Source: Incurvaria masculella
Taxonomy: Eukaryota; Arthropoda; Insecta; Lepidoptera; Incurvariidae
Direction of reading: 5' to 3'
Assembly (NCBI GenBank): GCA_946894095.1
Contig: OX335650.1
Coordinates: 4,216,001 to 4,280,000 of the forward strand
Length of the DNA stretch: 64,000 bases
Program-made: the position numbers and the translations under genes
The notes under the pieces: generated by a model
Told to the model about the DNA's origin: nothing
The model's input: the letters and a program-made list of their open reading frames with translations, nothing else
Databases searched by the model: none
Shown: positions 1 through 10,975 of the stretch, piece by piece
How the letters are laid out: every line of letters begins with the position of its first letter
Numbering within the stretch: the first letter of the stretch is position 1

Positions 1-51
1 CCTTCATCACTTCTGAAGTCCAGCGGCTGGACTTGGCGCTGAACCTTAGTT

Positions 52-208
52 AGATGTGGGAAAATATGTGAGGGGATTCGATCAATTCTGCACCAATCAG
101 AAGTGGATGCCTAATATTCTAACCAGTAAGAGCACAGAAGGTATGATATGAACGCTTCTGATTGGTGCAGAATTGATCGAATTCCCCCGCGTATTTCCTC
201 ACATCTTA
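52..208. repeat. Foldback element in HELQ intron
   Basis: Two arms of about 50 bp are reverse complements of each other, 52-103 and 155-208. Their inner parts, 72-103 and 155-187, pair almost perfectly with a single extra T. The spacer between the arms is about 50 bp. This is the layout of a small foldback or MITE-type DNA element. No family name is assigned. Confidence 0.7.
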
Positions 209-239
209 CGCCGGTTACTATAAATCGCCATTCAGATTT

Positions 240-562
240 TTTTTATGGAACCTGACATGGATGACACAACTACCGTAATATTAGACCAACACACCGCATT
301 CCCAAAGGGCAGTGCAGGGCTTTATGAGCAGGGCTACATTGAATTGGATAGAAAACACGGACAATGTTTTATTGCCACTTCAACCATAGTTTCATCCAAT
401 GCGGTGTTATCAACCCGGGCGGCGTAAACCCTGCCACCTAGTAGGGAAAGGGGACCTACAGTTTTACGTGGGGTCCTTGGAACAGGTCGCATTCGTAACG
501 AAATGCACTTATCAAACTCGGAAATAGAAAGAAAGTGGTGTGGGCGAGTATTGAACGGCAAG
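240..562 (-). mobile_element. SINE copy, tRNA-head family, head lost
   Basis: The sequence matches the body and tail of the commonest repeat in the window; the best copy is at 21763-22150. Read on the minus strand the body comes first and the tail last, ending near ATAAAAAAA at 240. Similarity stops around 562, before the tRNA-like promoter, so the copy is truncated at its 5' end. The short open frames across it are not genes. Confidence 0.7.
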
Positions 563-632
563 TCCTCCAGCCCCTGCACCACAAGCTGTACACACACACA
601 CTTACACATTTATCAAATGGGGCGCACGGCGC

Positions 633-843
633 AAAGCTTTACCACCAGATGGCGTCACATAAAACTATGCCAGATTAGAGGTTATGTTTACTCGCGAATC
701 ACACGCAATCACATTGTCCCTGTTTTACATCCATTTCAAGGTAGCTATTCATATTAACTTAGTTTATTTGGTCAACAACCTATAATAACCTTGAATTGAA
801 AGCGTGGCATAGTTTTATTTGGCGCCATCTGGTGGTAAAGTTT
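633..843. repeat. Foldback element with 40-bp arms
   Basis: The segment 633-672 pairs with 805-843 as an inverted repeat with few mismatches, and both arms contain ACCACCAGATGGCG or its complement. The loop is about 130 bp. It lies in the HELQ intron just ahead of the exon at 1012. Nothing coding is seen in 843-1011. Confidence 0.65.
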
Positions 844-1011
844 GGCAGCCGTCCTCCCCATTGTTCTGGATGTTTAAGAGCAGCGCTGTTTTAGAGACAT
901 TATCGGAGAGATCCAGCCTGGATATTATGGGCTTTAAGGTCCTTTGTTGTTCACAAGTACTGGTTGTTTGTATCCTCCTTTATTTTAAAATGAGTCTTAT
1001 TTCTTTTTCAG

Positions 1012-2318
1012 GGCCGAGCTATGCAACTTTACAAAGCGGGCTACAAGCGGATAGAGGATATCGCCCGAGCCAATCCCTCCGACCTGGCAGAGTCAATAGA
1101 GCATTTGTCCATCAAGTTGGCCGGCCAGCTCATCAGTTCGGCTAAGGTGTGTCAATTAAGAACTGGTCAATTGAAATTAATTAGGATATTTAACATTTAA
1201 GGTGTGTATCAGAAAGTTACGTTCTCTGTACAAGTATATTTTACTAATAAATTAAAATGAATTTCCAATGAAATGGGTTCCCATTTACTCTAAATTTGGT
1301 ATTGCATATCACGAAACAGATAGTTGTCTGCACATTTTGGTATTGTCGGAAAATGAATCCTGTGTATGAAGATTTATGGCATTATGGCATTGATTTTCGC
1401 CTTTTCTTAGGGTTCTGTACCCAAAGAGTGAAAACGGAACCCTATTACTAAGCCTCCGCTGTCCGTCCGTCCGTCTGTCACCGGTCTTATGAACCGTAAT
1501 AGGTAGGCAGCTGAAATTTTCACTAAGTGTGTATTTATTTGGCCGCTATAACAACAAATAAGTAAAATAAAAAAATATTAATAAGTAAAGGGGCTCCATA
1601 CAAAAAACGTGATTTTTTTGTGTTAAATCTTGTACGATGGTACAGAACCCTTCGTGTGTGAGTCCGACTCGCAATAAGCCGGTTTTTGTAATTTAATTTC
1701 AAGATTTTATTTTTGTTGTATCAGTAGTGCGGTAAGGTATTGTTGCGTGGCCTGTAGCCTAGTGGCTAACGACTGTGGTTTCTTGTGTCGGAGACCGCGA
1801 GATTCGAGTCCCAGGGTATGTAAAGATTTCTTGTCCGAGATTGAAATGTGCATTTTTATTGAGAATGCGAGTTAGTCCATGGTTTGCAACCCGTGTAAAA
1901 CTGTAGTTTCCCCCTTCCTTACTTATTAGTCAGTAGGGTTGAACGTGCCCCGTATTTTTAAGTTCACATTGGATGAAAGTTGGTCGAAGTAAAAATGAAA
2001 AAATTGGGATTGTGCTGCTTGGTCTACTATCATGACAGTAGTGTAGTATTATTATATGAGTCATTCATAAAAATTATTTGATAAATTAAATTAAAAAAAA
2101 AGATTTATCTGAAGAATTTATCTAAGAACGATCTATCTGTAGACCAACATTTTGTAAATCGTATTACAGTGCTAATATGAATGAGACCATTCAAATGATA
2201 ATTTTTAACTTGCTAATGTGTATGTTTTTTGCAGATGCTGCTGATAGAAAAAGTGGAAAACCTGCGAGAGGAAGCCGAAGACGTTATGGATGGTCTAGGG
2301 GTCTTATCATTAGAATAA
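1012..2318 (+). CDS. HELQ: HELQ helicase (helicase POLQ-like), C-terminal two exons
   Basis: These are the last 72 residues of HELQ, the superfamily 2 3'-5' DNA helicase that acts in crosslink and replication-fork repair (mus301 in Drosophila). Exon one is 1012-1146 (45 codons, phase 0) after TTTTTCAG and before GTGTGT. It starts GRAMQLYKAGYKRIEDIARA, which matches the helix-hairpin-helix near the HELQ C-terminus. Exon two is 2235-2318, after TTTTTTGCAG, and encodes MLLIEKVENLREEAEDVM to the stop. Upstream exons lie left of the window; I found none in 1-1011. The intron 1147-2234 holds two repeats. The gene faces RRP8 tail to tail. Identification rests on remembered family sequence and is strong, because both exons fit the same C-terminus in phase. 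Confidence 0.87.
1407..1686 (-). mobile_element. Lepidopteran-type CGGCCAAGTGCGAG repeat (SINE-like), copy 1
   Basis: The minus strand opens with a version of CCGGCTTATTGCGAGTCGGA and runs through the GGTTCTGTACC block to the CCGTCCGTCCGTC block. It ends at GGGTACAGAACCCTAAG. The same order recurs at 9700, 26901, 32493, 47549 and 61295. The GGTTCCGTACC motif resembles an RNA polymerase III B box, so a SINE is likely. I recall it as common in Lepidoptera, possibly the Metulj type, but the name is not certain. Confidence 0.75.
1741..2010 (+). mobile_element. SINE copy, tRNA-head family
   Basis: The head reads TGTAGCCTAGTGGCTAACG, a good A box. About 45 bp later comes GATTCGAGTCC, a good B box. 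The body that follows contains CCATGGTTTGCAACCCGTG and a GGTCGAAGT block shared with the family copy at 21763. It is diverged and its tail is lost near 2010. Confidence 0.65.
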
Positions 2319-2551
2319 AACGAATGAAATATCATTTATGTTTGTGAAAATCTAATTATTTTTTTTATATTTGTTAGAATATGGCATAATTAATGTATGA
2401 ATTTTATCTGAAATGAAGTTAAAATATATATGTATAAAGTCACTTGACCATGAATCTAACCAACAATGAAGTCACGGCGAGATATATTGAAAATAATTTT
2501 TTCTCAATCCAATTCAATAAAACCATTCAGTAACATCACATTTTTTTTATT
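2314..2551. terminator. Convergent 3' ends of HELQ and RRP8
   Basis: HELQ stops with TAA at 2316-2318, inside AATAAA at 2314-2319. RRP8 on the other strand stops with TGA at 2553-2551, overlapping AATAAA on the minus strand (2551-2546). A further plus-strand AATAAA lies near 2516. The 232 bp between the stop codons must hold both 3' UTRs, so the transcripts probably overlap or are very short here. The motifs are seen; their use is inferred. Confidence 0.55.
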
Positions 2552-5500
2552 CACCGCTTCTTGTATAAACATGGTTCCAGTGTTATGAGCGGTAATTTGC
2601 CCCTCTTGCTGCCTAGATCCCGTTGTTTCTTGAAATCCATGAAGTAGAATACCTTCCTCGAATCATCCGCACGGCCAAGTTTAAATCCGTAGCTCTCCAC
2701 TGATCTTATGAACTCGTTTACATCTTTGAATCGGCTCTCCACTTCGGCTATTTTCATTGTGCCTCTGAAACAGATTATGTTATGAAATTGACGATTAGTA
2801 CCATAACTCTACTACCAAAAATGTTTGGCTCCGAAAATAAGTAATTTTTTCGCGTTCTCCAACTAATTACCGACTTTGCAAAAAGGAGGTTCTATGTTCG
2901 GCTGTACGTGTTTTTTATGTCTGCTCACCGATATTAATTTTATACCGTATTTTTTTTAGGTACAACATGTATACAATTACTTGCTAAAGAACTCACAGGT
3001 TCAAATATGTTTTCATAAAAGAAGTTCACGGATTCTTTTTATTAATTGAAATATGAAACTTTATTTATGTATTGTTGTTATTTACTTATTGATCGGACGA
3101 CATGTATAGATGTTTGTATGTATGTATATGTATATTTTGAACGGTATCTGTGCTTTTTCAGCATAAAGGTTGTCAATTTATTTCAAACATCTATTTCCGC
3201 TACAAATGGCTTACTTCCGACCCTCACCTAGGAGGTTCCCTCCGGCCATGTTGTGAAAAGCAAGCACCGCGCCAGCCGGCCAGGTGCTTCTTAACATTAT
3301 GTTTGAAGGACCCCAGAGTGTATTTTGTTATCTTTAAATATTACCCGATTAGGTGGGGTTCACAACTTGAACTATGGGTTTGGTCAGGGTATTACGGAAC
3401 CGGAACTGTCAAGGTTGGACTTGTAGTGGCTATAATAAATGTAATTATAGTATAAACCATGGCAATTACCGAATACAATTTTGATTACCTTGACCAGCCC
3501 TCTACGATTCGGCCAAGAAAGTTGTGCAAAAGTCACCTAATTGGCGAGGTGAATGTTCGGCCGAAATGCCAAAAAGAGCAGATAGCTGCATCCCCACTAC
3601 GCCGAGCGGTTTTTATCGCCCGGTAAAGCCGCTCAGTAAAGCTGAAATCGATGCACGTCCGGGCATAGTGGCGATGCGGCTTAAGAACTTCAAAGAGAGT
3701 AATTAACAGTGGACCATAACATCAACTCACCCTACTCGCAATATCCGGTTGGCCTCGATAAGATACTCCTTCAGGTTGGTGCCCATGAGCGCAAGGCAGT
3801 ACACTGCGACGTCCATCTCCCCAGCGAGCAGCGGAGTGTGCGCCATGTCGCACTCTTCGACGCCCGCTGTTCCCGCACCTGCCACCAGGTCGAACGAACG
3901 GACCCGCTGGGGCACGCGGCGAGCCAGCTCTGCCTCGCCGCACCCCATATCCGCCACTTTGGTCTCCTTTGGCCTGCCGTTCAACAACTATCCATGATCT
4001 GTTGTGTGCTCAGGTAATTCGATCTCGAGGGTTGAGGGTTAGGACTGGCGAAGATAGCTGACAAAATTTTTTTTTACCTATGCACGATGCTGTTCAGGGC
4101 TTTCTGTTCGAATCAGTCCGGAATACCTACGTGGTCTAGATGACGCCAACACCGATGAAGGCGGAACCGTCGGCCCAGAATAACATTGCACAGTAGAGCA
4201 ACTTCAACATTAGCCAGTATGTATCTCACTTCAACGCCCGATAGAAGATGGCATAAGAGCAAGGGATGTGGAATACCAAACAAGGGATGTGTCTTGTCGG
4301 CGAAATCACTATATTGGATCATAAATAGTAAATACTCTGATCCGATTCATTTGTATGAAGCATTCAATGTTAGCAAACAGTTTCTTGCAAACATAAAAAT
4401 CCAAAACTTCAATATTGTACCAAAAATTTACATACATACATCACTCCACTTTCCCGGAGGGGTAGGTAGATATCATATAGCGCCATATGGTACGATCACA
4501 GCACACCTCTTTTGCTTCACCCAAAGACATACATCTTTCCATACATGCTCTAACATTACGGGTTGTTTATTGTTTATTGTTTATTCATCATCCACAGGCA
4601 GCACACAGCACTCGGATTTGTCACATATTATCATTAGCCAATTCAGCATTCACGGCGAAGAAGAACTGGCAAGAAACTTCGCTGATTTTTTTTTCAACGT
4701 CCACTTAGTCTAAGTTTGCAAATTTGTTTGCTTACAGAAATACGGGTTATTGGTACCCGTTTATGTCAATACATTAAATTAATATTAATTCACAAAAATC
4801 TACCATTCACGCCGTATGCAACAGTCCATGATAAATATCGGTTTATTTTGCAAAGTCATGTCCATCGAACATGTTGCCAATTGGAGCAGGCCAGTCCCCA
4901 CAAACAGCACCCGTTCACGAGCATCACGCCGGGTCCAGCCATCGCCTCTCTCAACCATATTTTAGGGGAAGAGGTGACCCGAACCAAGCGTCGCCACAAG
5001 CAAGGACCTTGAAGCGATGCTCTACTCCAGTGGCAACAAGAACAAAAAAAATAAAAATTGTGTTGCATGTGCACGTTTAGTTTTATTACTATTATGACTA
5101 CTATACTATACACTACGCACCTGACCTTTACGGAGTATTACATTGATTTGGTCGCGGTACGTTCTCCTAGGCCGCCCGGGCACGACATTTCCGCTCACAT
5201 CTACTCTGTAAAATTGTTTCGTCATTCTTTCGCCACTAATTTGATTTCACAAATTGTTATCAACTTTGTTCCATTATGCAGACATACAAGCAAGTACATA
5301 ATATACATTGTGTCAACCACACAAACCAGGCTCACGGGAGGTGAAGTTTTTGGATAGCTTTTGAGATATTTTATTTAATGATCATAACACAGACAAACCA
5401 TGCGGTACATACATCTTTGCGATCTCCTTAATTATAACTTCCAAAGGATTGATTGGCCACTTCTTCATCTGTTGCTTGAACCCATTGTGGTATATTTTAA

Positions 5501-7009
5501 AAGCAGCTGGGTCGTTCTTGAATAACTCCTTCGCGTCTTTGCCTTCAGAAAGGTACAGTTTCTCATTGAGGTATCTGAATTGTGCAGCTAAAACAAACCA
5601 ACAAATAAAGCAATTTAGACTTTGGGGGTCTACATAAAAAGTAGGTAGAACTAAATTTATTATCGTATAACATTTAGTTAAATTAACCTTTTAGCTTATT
5701 AGGTTTTACGACAGTTGGAAAAAAATTTGGTGTCATTTGGGATAAATTTTGTTTGTTATATGTGCAGTTTTGATCTGCTTATTTAGGTTGACAAACTACC
5801 TAACTGCAAGGGCCTGATTTTTTAAACCATTCTGGTTGGAAGCATAGTCTTAAAATTTGTAAAGATCATACATTCTTACGATCACCATGTGATAACTTTG
5901 AGAGCGGTATCTATGCACAAACATATTGATGTGTAACAAGTAGCAGGGTAGAAGGAAGGGTATACCCTACCTTTGAGTCTTTCGGCCATTCTCTGACGCA
6001 GTGATGCTCCACTTCTCTGTATCGTTCGGTTGAGATGTGTGTTGAGTATTTTTTTATATTTATCTTGTTTCATTTTCTTTTTGTCAAAAGTGTCATTCCC
6101 GAATAAAATGCTTTCAATTTCATTTGGTTGCGTCACACCGAATATTTTTTGTTGATTCGCGCTCATCATTTTTTGTTTCTTGTTAGCAATAATAGTTTCA
6201 TCAAGCCTGTCCAGGAAATTATCAGCCACACCATTTTTTACATCCATTTTATTTTTTTTACCTCTCTTTGGTTCACTGCTTTTGTCGTCAGCAGAGTTAG
6301 ATATCGATCGGGCATTTGATAATGAGCGTTTACGTTTTTGTTTGATATTGTTCAGCATAGGTTCTTCGTTTCCTTTCTTGGGAGCCAATACCATACACAC
6401 TTTTTTCTTCGACTTAGAGCCCTTCTTCTGTTGTACCTGTACAAATATTTAAATATTTTATTGTAAGCAACAGTTCTTAGTCAGTAAGTAAAGTCATCAT
6501 CAAAACTCAACATGAGTTTTTTGGGTCAAAAAACTCAAAAGATAAATGTCACATTATTGACATACTCCATAACACCTTAAGAGCCAAAAAGTGCAAGCTA
6601 ATTATGTTCTTATTGCATTGAAGAAAACTTTGTCTTTACCATGTCTTCAACTTGCATACATTGTAAAAATAAAACAAAGGGTTAAAACAAATAAATACAT
6701 CTAATACATTGCTAAGGAGCCAAATTGAAAACAGAACACAGCCTGCTTGACAATAAACAACACAAAACAATTTGCTCACAGTGGTGGCTTGTTTTCGTGG
6801 TGCCATAACAGAGCTTCATTAAATCTTCCAGTTAGGGTCTCCAATACAATTTAATTTCTAGCAACTAGCTGGGTAGATATCGAGAAAGTGTCTCTGAAGG
6901 ATCTCAGCTGAGAAGAAATACTTGTTTGAAGATTATCTGAATGGTGTACCTGCGGAAAAGCAGCCGTCTGTTGGGGCACGTCGCCTTCCCAGTCTGCAGC
7001 AGTGAACAT
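2551..7009 (-). CDS. RRP8: RRP8 / nucleomethylin, rRNA (adenine-N1) methyltransferase
   Basis: RRP8 is a nucleolar SAM-dependent enzyme that makes m1A in the large-subunit rRNA. Five exons on the minus strand: 7009-6950, 6436-5971, 5587-5413, 3973-3731 and 2764-2551. Together they make 1158 nt (385 aa) with all phases matching. Residues 1-20 start MFTAADWEGDVPQQ, like the human protein's acidic start. Residues 21 to about 175 are lysine-rich and disordered, likely nucleolar targeting. Then come KAAQFRYLNEKLY and the FK-YH-GF-QQMKKWP stretch typical of the family. The SAM motif VADMGCGE lies at about 240-247, followed by the acidic and MAHTPL motifs and CLALMGTNLKEYL. The end is KIAEVESRF to EPCLYKKR. 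Donor sites are GTACAC, GTAGGG, GTATGT and GTGAGT. Intron 3974-5412 carries a LINE tail. Confidence is high. Confidence 0.93.
3255..3330. repeat. Short dispersed repeat around GCCGGCCAGGTGCTTCTT
   Basis: The block GCCGGCCAGGTGCTTCTT followed by an A-rich stretch and ATGTTTGAAG recurs at 60210-60262 with few changes. Two copies far apart in unrelated contexts point to an interspersed repeat and not an exon. Confidence 0.4.
3497..3706 (+). other. Exon-like open frame of unknown function inside an RRP8 intron
   Basis: After a possible acceptor (TTGACCAG, ending at 3496) a frame stays open for 69 codons to TAA at 3704-3706. It has a non-repetitive, protein-like composition, beginning LYDSAKKVVQKSPNWRG after an initial proline and ending MRLKNFKESN. 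It has no ATG near its start. It is antisense to RRP8 and stops 24 bp before RRP8 exon 4 of 5. I do not recognise it. It could be the last exon of a nested gene, a captured exon in a repeat, or chance. Confidence 0.25.
4556..5042 (-). mobile_element. 3' end of a non-LTR retrotransposon (LINE tail), copy 1
   Basis: Read on the minus strand, this block begins GTTGCCACTGGAGTAGAGC and ends at ATGATGAATAAACAATAAAC, a polyadenylation-like motif and simple AT tail. The same block is present at 57936-58410, and pieces of it lie at 63018-63330. A repeat with a fixed end and a simple A-rich tail is typical of a LINE 3' UTR. It contains no reverse transcriptase. It sits in the RRP8 intron in the same orientation as the gene. 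Confidence 0.65.
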
Positions 7010-7140
7010 AATAATATATCTAATTGATAATTAAACAGAAACATACGAATCCCGTTTTATTTCGCAATGTCGCACGTGTATGATCGCAGCAGGGCAGCAC
7101 GGCACAGATTAAAGTAGATGGATGAATGACAGTGACATTG
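7010..7140 (-). promoter_or_regulatory. Probable RRP8 promoter and 5' UTR
   Basis: This is unique sequence immediately upstream of the RRP8 start codon. It includes a canonical E-box CACGTG near 7072, in GTCGCACGTGTATG, and no obvious TATA box near the start. Position alone makes it the likely promoter; the transcription start is unknown. Confidence 0.35.
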
Positions 7141-7367
7141 ACAGTATTTTTTTTTCTTTGAGGGTCTTTTTACTCATGGAACGGCAACACTTGCGTTCCT
7201 CGTCAGTGTAGCGTTGCTTGCGTCAATCGCCTTACCACTCGAAACTCGAACAGGTCACCAAAAATTTTAAATTCAAATGATATATGTATAAAATTTTAAA
7301 CGTATGTACTCTGTTAGAAAAAATAATAATAAATAATGATACTTTTGAGGTTACCGCGGTCGTTAGA

Positions 7368-7473
7368 CATGTTTGAAAAATGTTACGGCTTTTCACGCGG
7401 CAGGTAGAGACATTCTCCAATGAATGAATGTCTCTACCTGCCGCGTGAAAAGCCGTAACATTTTTCAAACATG
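7368..7473. repeat. Perfect foldback, 48-bp arms, 10-bp loop
   Basis: The arms 7368-7415 and 7426-7473 are exact reverse complements, beginning CATGTTTGAAAAATGTTACG. The flank TTACCGCGGTCGTTAGA to the left also occurs beside the related foldback at 49508-49675. It is a minimal or recently healed copy of that DNA element family. Confidence 0.8.
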
Positions 7474-7960
7474 AATAATAAATAATAATTATGAAAATAG
7501 AATTAAGAAGGGTTCCTTTGTAATATAAAGTTTACCCGATAGATTTGGTTTATTTTTTATTTTTGATAAATATAATCTTAATAACATAATATGTTATTAA
7601 GATACCCTTTTTTGAGTTGAAGATGGTTTTACATTCGGTGTGATATACCGGATATGGTGTTGGTCAATCCAAAGTTTGATAAGATCTTCCTCGTAGACAA
7701 AACCATACCATTTGAAGAAAACCTAACCAAGGCTAACATTGAGACGCCAAAAAATTTGATTTAGACCTGGCACGCGAAGTTACCGCCATGCACAGCCGTC
7801 AATGATCATACAACCAATTGCAAGGCCAATTGCAAGGTCACGCACCATATTGTTTACAGATTAAATTAAATATTTCCAGTAGTTCCAAATTCTAAGTGAA
7901 ATTCCAAAAGTAAATTCCAATTTGTGCGCTCTCTACTTCTTAAAAGGATTATCTTTTTTC
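7474..7960. other. AT-rich stretch without recognisable genes
   Basis: I see no open frame with protein-like composition and no repeat shared with other parts of the window, apart from the short palindrome TAATAACATAATATGTTATTA near 7577. Confidence 0.4.
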
Positions 7961-7961
7961 A

Positions 7962-8165
7962 CATTAATATGAGAAGCCAGTTGTTGCAGCGCGTAAGACG
8001 TATATTTTAAAGATCTATAATTGAGGAATATTAATCGATGGTGGGTGTCGGGACTTCCAATTTATTTTTTCTGTTTTTTTACTTTTTATTGTTAATGATG
8101 TATAGAATATCTAAAATTATATCATGGATTACAATTAATAGATTTGCACATATAAAAAAATAATT
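7962..8165 (+). mobile_element. Second tRNA-derived SINE family, diverged copy
   Basis: It aligns with 35280-35440 and 35770-35885: GAAGCCAGTTGTTGCAGCGCG (A-box-like), about 60 bp further a B-box position, then ACTTCCAATTT and a T-rich stretch. It ends near ATATCATGGATTA. The B box has decayed to GGGTGTCGGGACTTCC. Confidence 0.45.
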
Positions 8166-8199
8166 ACATACAATAATTCGTCGTCTTGGTCTTCTGCAC

Positions 8200-9085
8200 G
8201 ATTTGTGTGCAGGTACGGGCCTGAGGGTATCCCCTATTACCCGGACTGCTTCCCGGAATGCTCTGCAGTGCCGGTCCTTGGTCAGCCGCTATAAGCTAGC
8301 GGCAGGCTGGGCATCATTTCATCGATATATCGGACATGTGCTGCGTTCAACCACGTCATTCCTGGCCGAACGATGGGGAGCGCAGCAGAAGCTCTTGGGG
8401 ACGTCCTTCGGGCGGGCGTGCGTGCAGGGGAGCAAGATAGGTGAAGTGTGGATGTGGTGAAGCATCGGAGCGCTCGAACATGCGGCGCGCGAGCTTCACA
8501 ATGAATTCCTCCACCGGTGGCATCTGCACGTCGTAGGCGATTACGCCATTTCTGACGTAGCGCCCGGCCCCCATTGGGCCATAGGGGGCTGCATAGGTGA
8601 GTCGCGAGCGGACATACGTTTTATAAATCCTCAGCTTCGCTCGCAACGGCAGTCTTGATGAGATGACCAGTGTCAGGAGAGTGCGTGCCGCCTTGGCTTG
8701 TCGGATGACATGATCCACTATAGGCGTCATGCGTAGTGACCGATCGATGTTACAGCCGAGGTAGCGTACTGAGGATTGCCACTCTACGTCCTGACCTCGG
8801 AGCTGCAGGCTGAGTGGGTATGTGCGCTGTTGGTCTTTTACGATGGCGGCCGTTTTTTCAACGTTAACGGCCATCCTCCATTTGTCCAGCCACTGAGGTC
8901 TAGCAACCGCTGCATTTTTGAGGCTGCTATATCCGCCCGGCGCGATGAAGCGAAATGCACGTTGTCGTCCGCAAACAGCGCGAGCGTCACGTCCTGTTCC
9001 TACTCCTGTAGATGCCTCAACAGGGTAGGAATATCATTTGTGTAGGCCGCATAGAGGAGCGGCGAAAGGCAACTGCCCTGTGTAC
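8200..9085 (-). pseudogene. Broken non-LTR retrotransposon, reverse transcriptase part
   Basis: The minus strand reads QGSCLSPLLYAAYTNDIP, then ALFADDNVHFASS (the motif C catalytic pair), and MAVNVEKTAAIV. A 172-codon open frame follows (8874-8356) with SVRYLGCNIDRSLRM and RLPLRAKLRIYKTYVRSRL. This order is the palm and thumb of Jockey/R1-type LINE enzymes. A TAG falls between the RT motifs (near 9009), and there is no endonuclease domain. It is a 5'-truncated, dead copy. Confidence 0.8.
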
Positions 9086-9096
9086 AGTTTTTACTA

Positions 9097-9498
9097 CAAG
9101 TTTTTACTAGATATTCTGTATTTTTACTTCTTCAAGCTGTCAAAGTCAAACGCGGACTTCCTATTTGTATGAAAACGCGGAGTGGACGTAAACCGCAACG
9201 TCGACGTCTCTGGACCGGCTCTGGAGGTCTGTCTGAGTTCTCACCTAAATTGGCGTTTACGGCAAAGCGATCGACTGGCCTTTTCAAATGTATGGAGAAA
9301 TTGAAAAGCGCGCGCAGTGGGCGTTAATCGAACTAACATTTGCGAGTCCGAGCTTGATTTGACAGCTTACTCAACGTTGCCGTCAATACGTCGACGTTGC
9401 CGTTCACGTCCACTCCGCGTTTTCATACAAATCGGAAGTCCGCGTTTAACTTTGACAGCTTGAAGAAGTAAAACCACAGAATATCTAGTAAAAACTTG
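9097..9498. mobile_element. MITE with about 110-bp inverted repeats
   Basis: The arms 9097-9207 and 9388-9498 are reverse complements with scattered mismatches, both containing ATATTCTG and GGACTTCC or their complements. The centre is about 180 bp. A second pair, CTCACCTAAATTGGCG near 9240 and its complement near 9541-9556, straddles the right end, so a second element may be interleaved. Confidence 0.7.
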
Positions 9499-9699
9499 TA
9501 TGGAGTTTGACGTTTTTACGGAACTTCGAAGTTACGTATACGCCAATTTAGGTGAGAACCACGGAGGATACTGAGACTACCGGCTCTGAGCTGTTAGTGA
9601 CTTCACCCGATATGTCTGGGCTCCTTGGAAGTAGAAGATTTCGCTTGCGGGAAATGACTGTTCGGCCACCTTATCGCGTTTGCTTCAACAACAAAACTC

Positions 9700-9898
9700 C
9701 TCAGACTATCCTCCGCTGTCCGTCCGTCCGTCTTGCACAGGGCTGTATCTCATGAACCGTAAGAGGTAGACAGCTGAAATTTTCACAGGTCTATATTTCT
9801 GTTAAAACAAATTTTAATTAATGGGGGCCACCGTAAAAGAAGCGTAATTTATTTGAGTCAAATCTTGCATAATGGTACGGAACCCTTCGTATTCCGAG
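9700..9898 (-). mobile_element. CGGCCAAGTGCGAG repeat, partial copy 2
   Basis: It contains the CCTCCGCTGTCCGTCCGTCC block, the ATGAACCGTAAGAGGTAGAC block and GGTACGGAACCCTTCG. Both ends are worn compared with the copies at 1407 and 61295. Confidence 0.65.
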
Positions 9899-10579
9899 AA
9901 AGCAAAAAATAGCTTATTTGATGCAGCATTTCACCCCCTTTAAATGATTTGATTGAATTAGTAATCCACATTACTTCCCTTTGCCCGTACCTACAACTAA
10001 ACACAATCCTAATAATCCATACCTAATCTGAAACCTGTATTACGAATATTGTTATACGTTATAACGGCTCAAGTCCAAAATTTGCAAATTGTCGCTATAT
10101 CACATTCGATCTGAGAACCGCACAGTCTCGCTGGGCAAAGAGGGATTTTATCAAAATACTTTTGGGATTTGGATTGGATTGAACGATAAAATGGTCTGTT
10201 TGGTTTTACTTGATAGTCAAGTTTGTTAGAAGGCTGAGAGCAAGTGGATGCTCCATTTTTTAAAGTAGGTACTCACTTGTTTTCCTTTGAGGCATAGACA
10301 ACTCCTGCCGCTAGGGCGCATGCGAATTTTCCCCTTTTACGCATGCGCGTTTCGCGGCCTCGAAATTCTGTGTACCCATAAATACTTAAGTGCAGTGATG
10401 TGTTTTTGTTATGATTAGTGCTCAATATTTGTGTGATAACAGTGTTAAAATATTTGCCTATGTGTGCTAAACATGTAAATACGTTAATATGACTTAAATT
10501 AAGACCTAAAAACAGCTGAAAGGAGAATGTTTATTGGGTAACCTCAAACACCATACAATTTTCAAAACAGTTGAATCTG

Positions 10580-10661
10580 AGGTAGTGGTTTATGAATGAC
10601 ATATTATCATAGGGTATTGGAGGTAGTGGTTTATGAATGACATATTATCATAGGGTATTGG
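10580..10661. repeat. Perfect 41-bp tandem duplication
   Basis: 10580-10620 and 10621-10661 are identical, each starting AGGTAGTGGTTTATGAATGA. Two exact copies imply a recent local duplication. Confidence 0.9.
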
Positions 10662-10794
10662 ATGATTGAAGCCACCACAATTTACCTGCGTTTGAATGAC
10701 TCTTACTGAATCGATTGGTTGGTAGAATTTTGAGGTGCAATGCGAAATAGTCAATAGTTGTCCTATTTTTTTTAAGATACGTATACGAAAAATG

Positions 10795-10975
10795 TCCGAA
10801 GATTTTGTAGGAACAACATAACGGCATGGAGGTGATTCATTGGATGAACGGCATTCAATGTGATGGTACTAACCCGGGGAGCTTAGCCCTACCACATTGT
10901 AAGGCAACCTACAATTTTACATGGGTTCCGAACCATTAAGCAGCTCGAATTCGCAACGAAATGCACTTAGCAATT
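10795..10975 (-). mobile_element. SINE remnant, shared body
   Basis: It holds the GATGGTACTAACCCGG, GTTCCGAACCAT and AACGAAATGCACTTA blocks of the family in minus-strand order, with heavy decay. Confidence 0.5.

Noticed and set aside
819..1145. 108-codon frame covering the HELQ exon in another phase
   Set aside because: The HELQ phase from 1012 gives the recognised protein and correct splice sites; the longer frame runs through intron and a foldback.
5882..6400. RRP8 starting at MCMVLAPKKG inside exon 2
   Set aside because: The frame is open upstream to a good acceptor, and an earlier exon (7009-6950) with MFTAADWEGD joins it in phase, matching the family's start.
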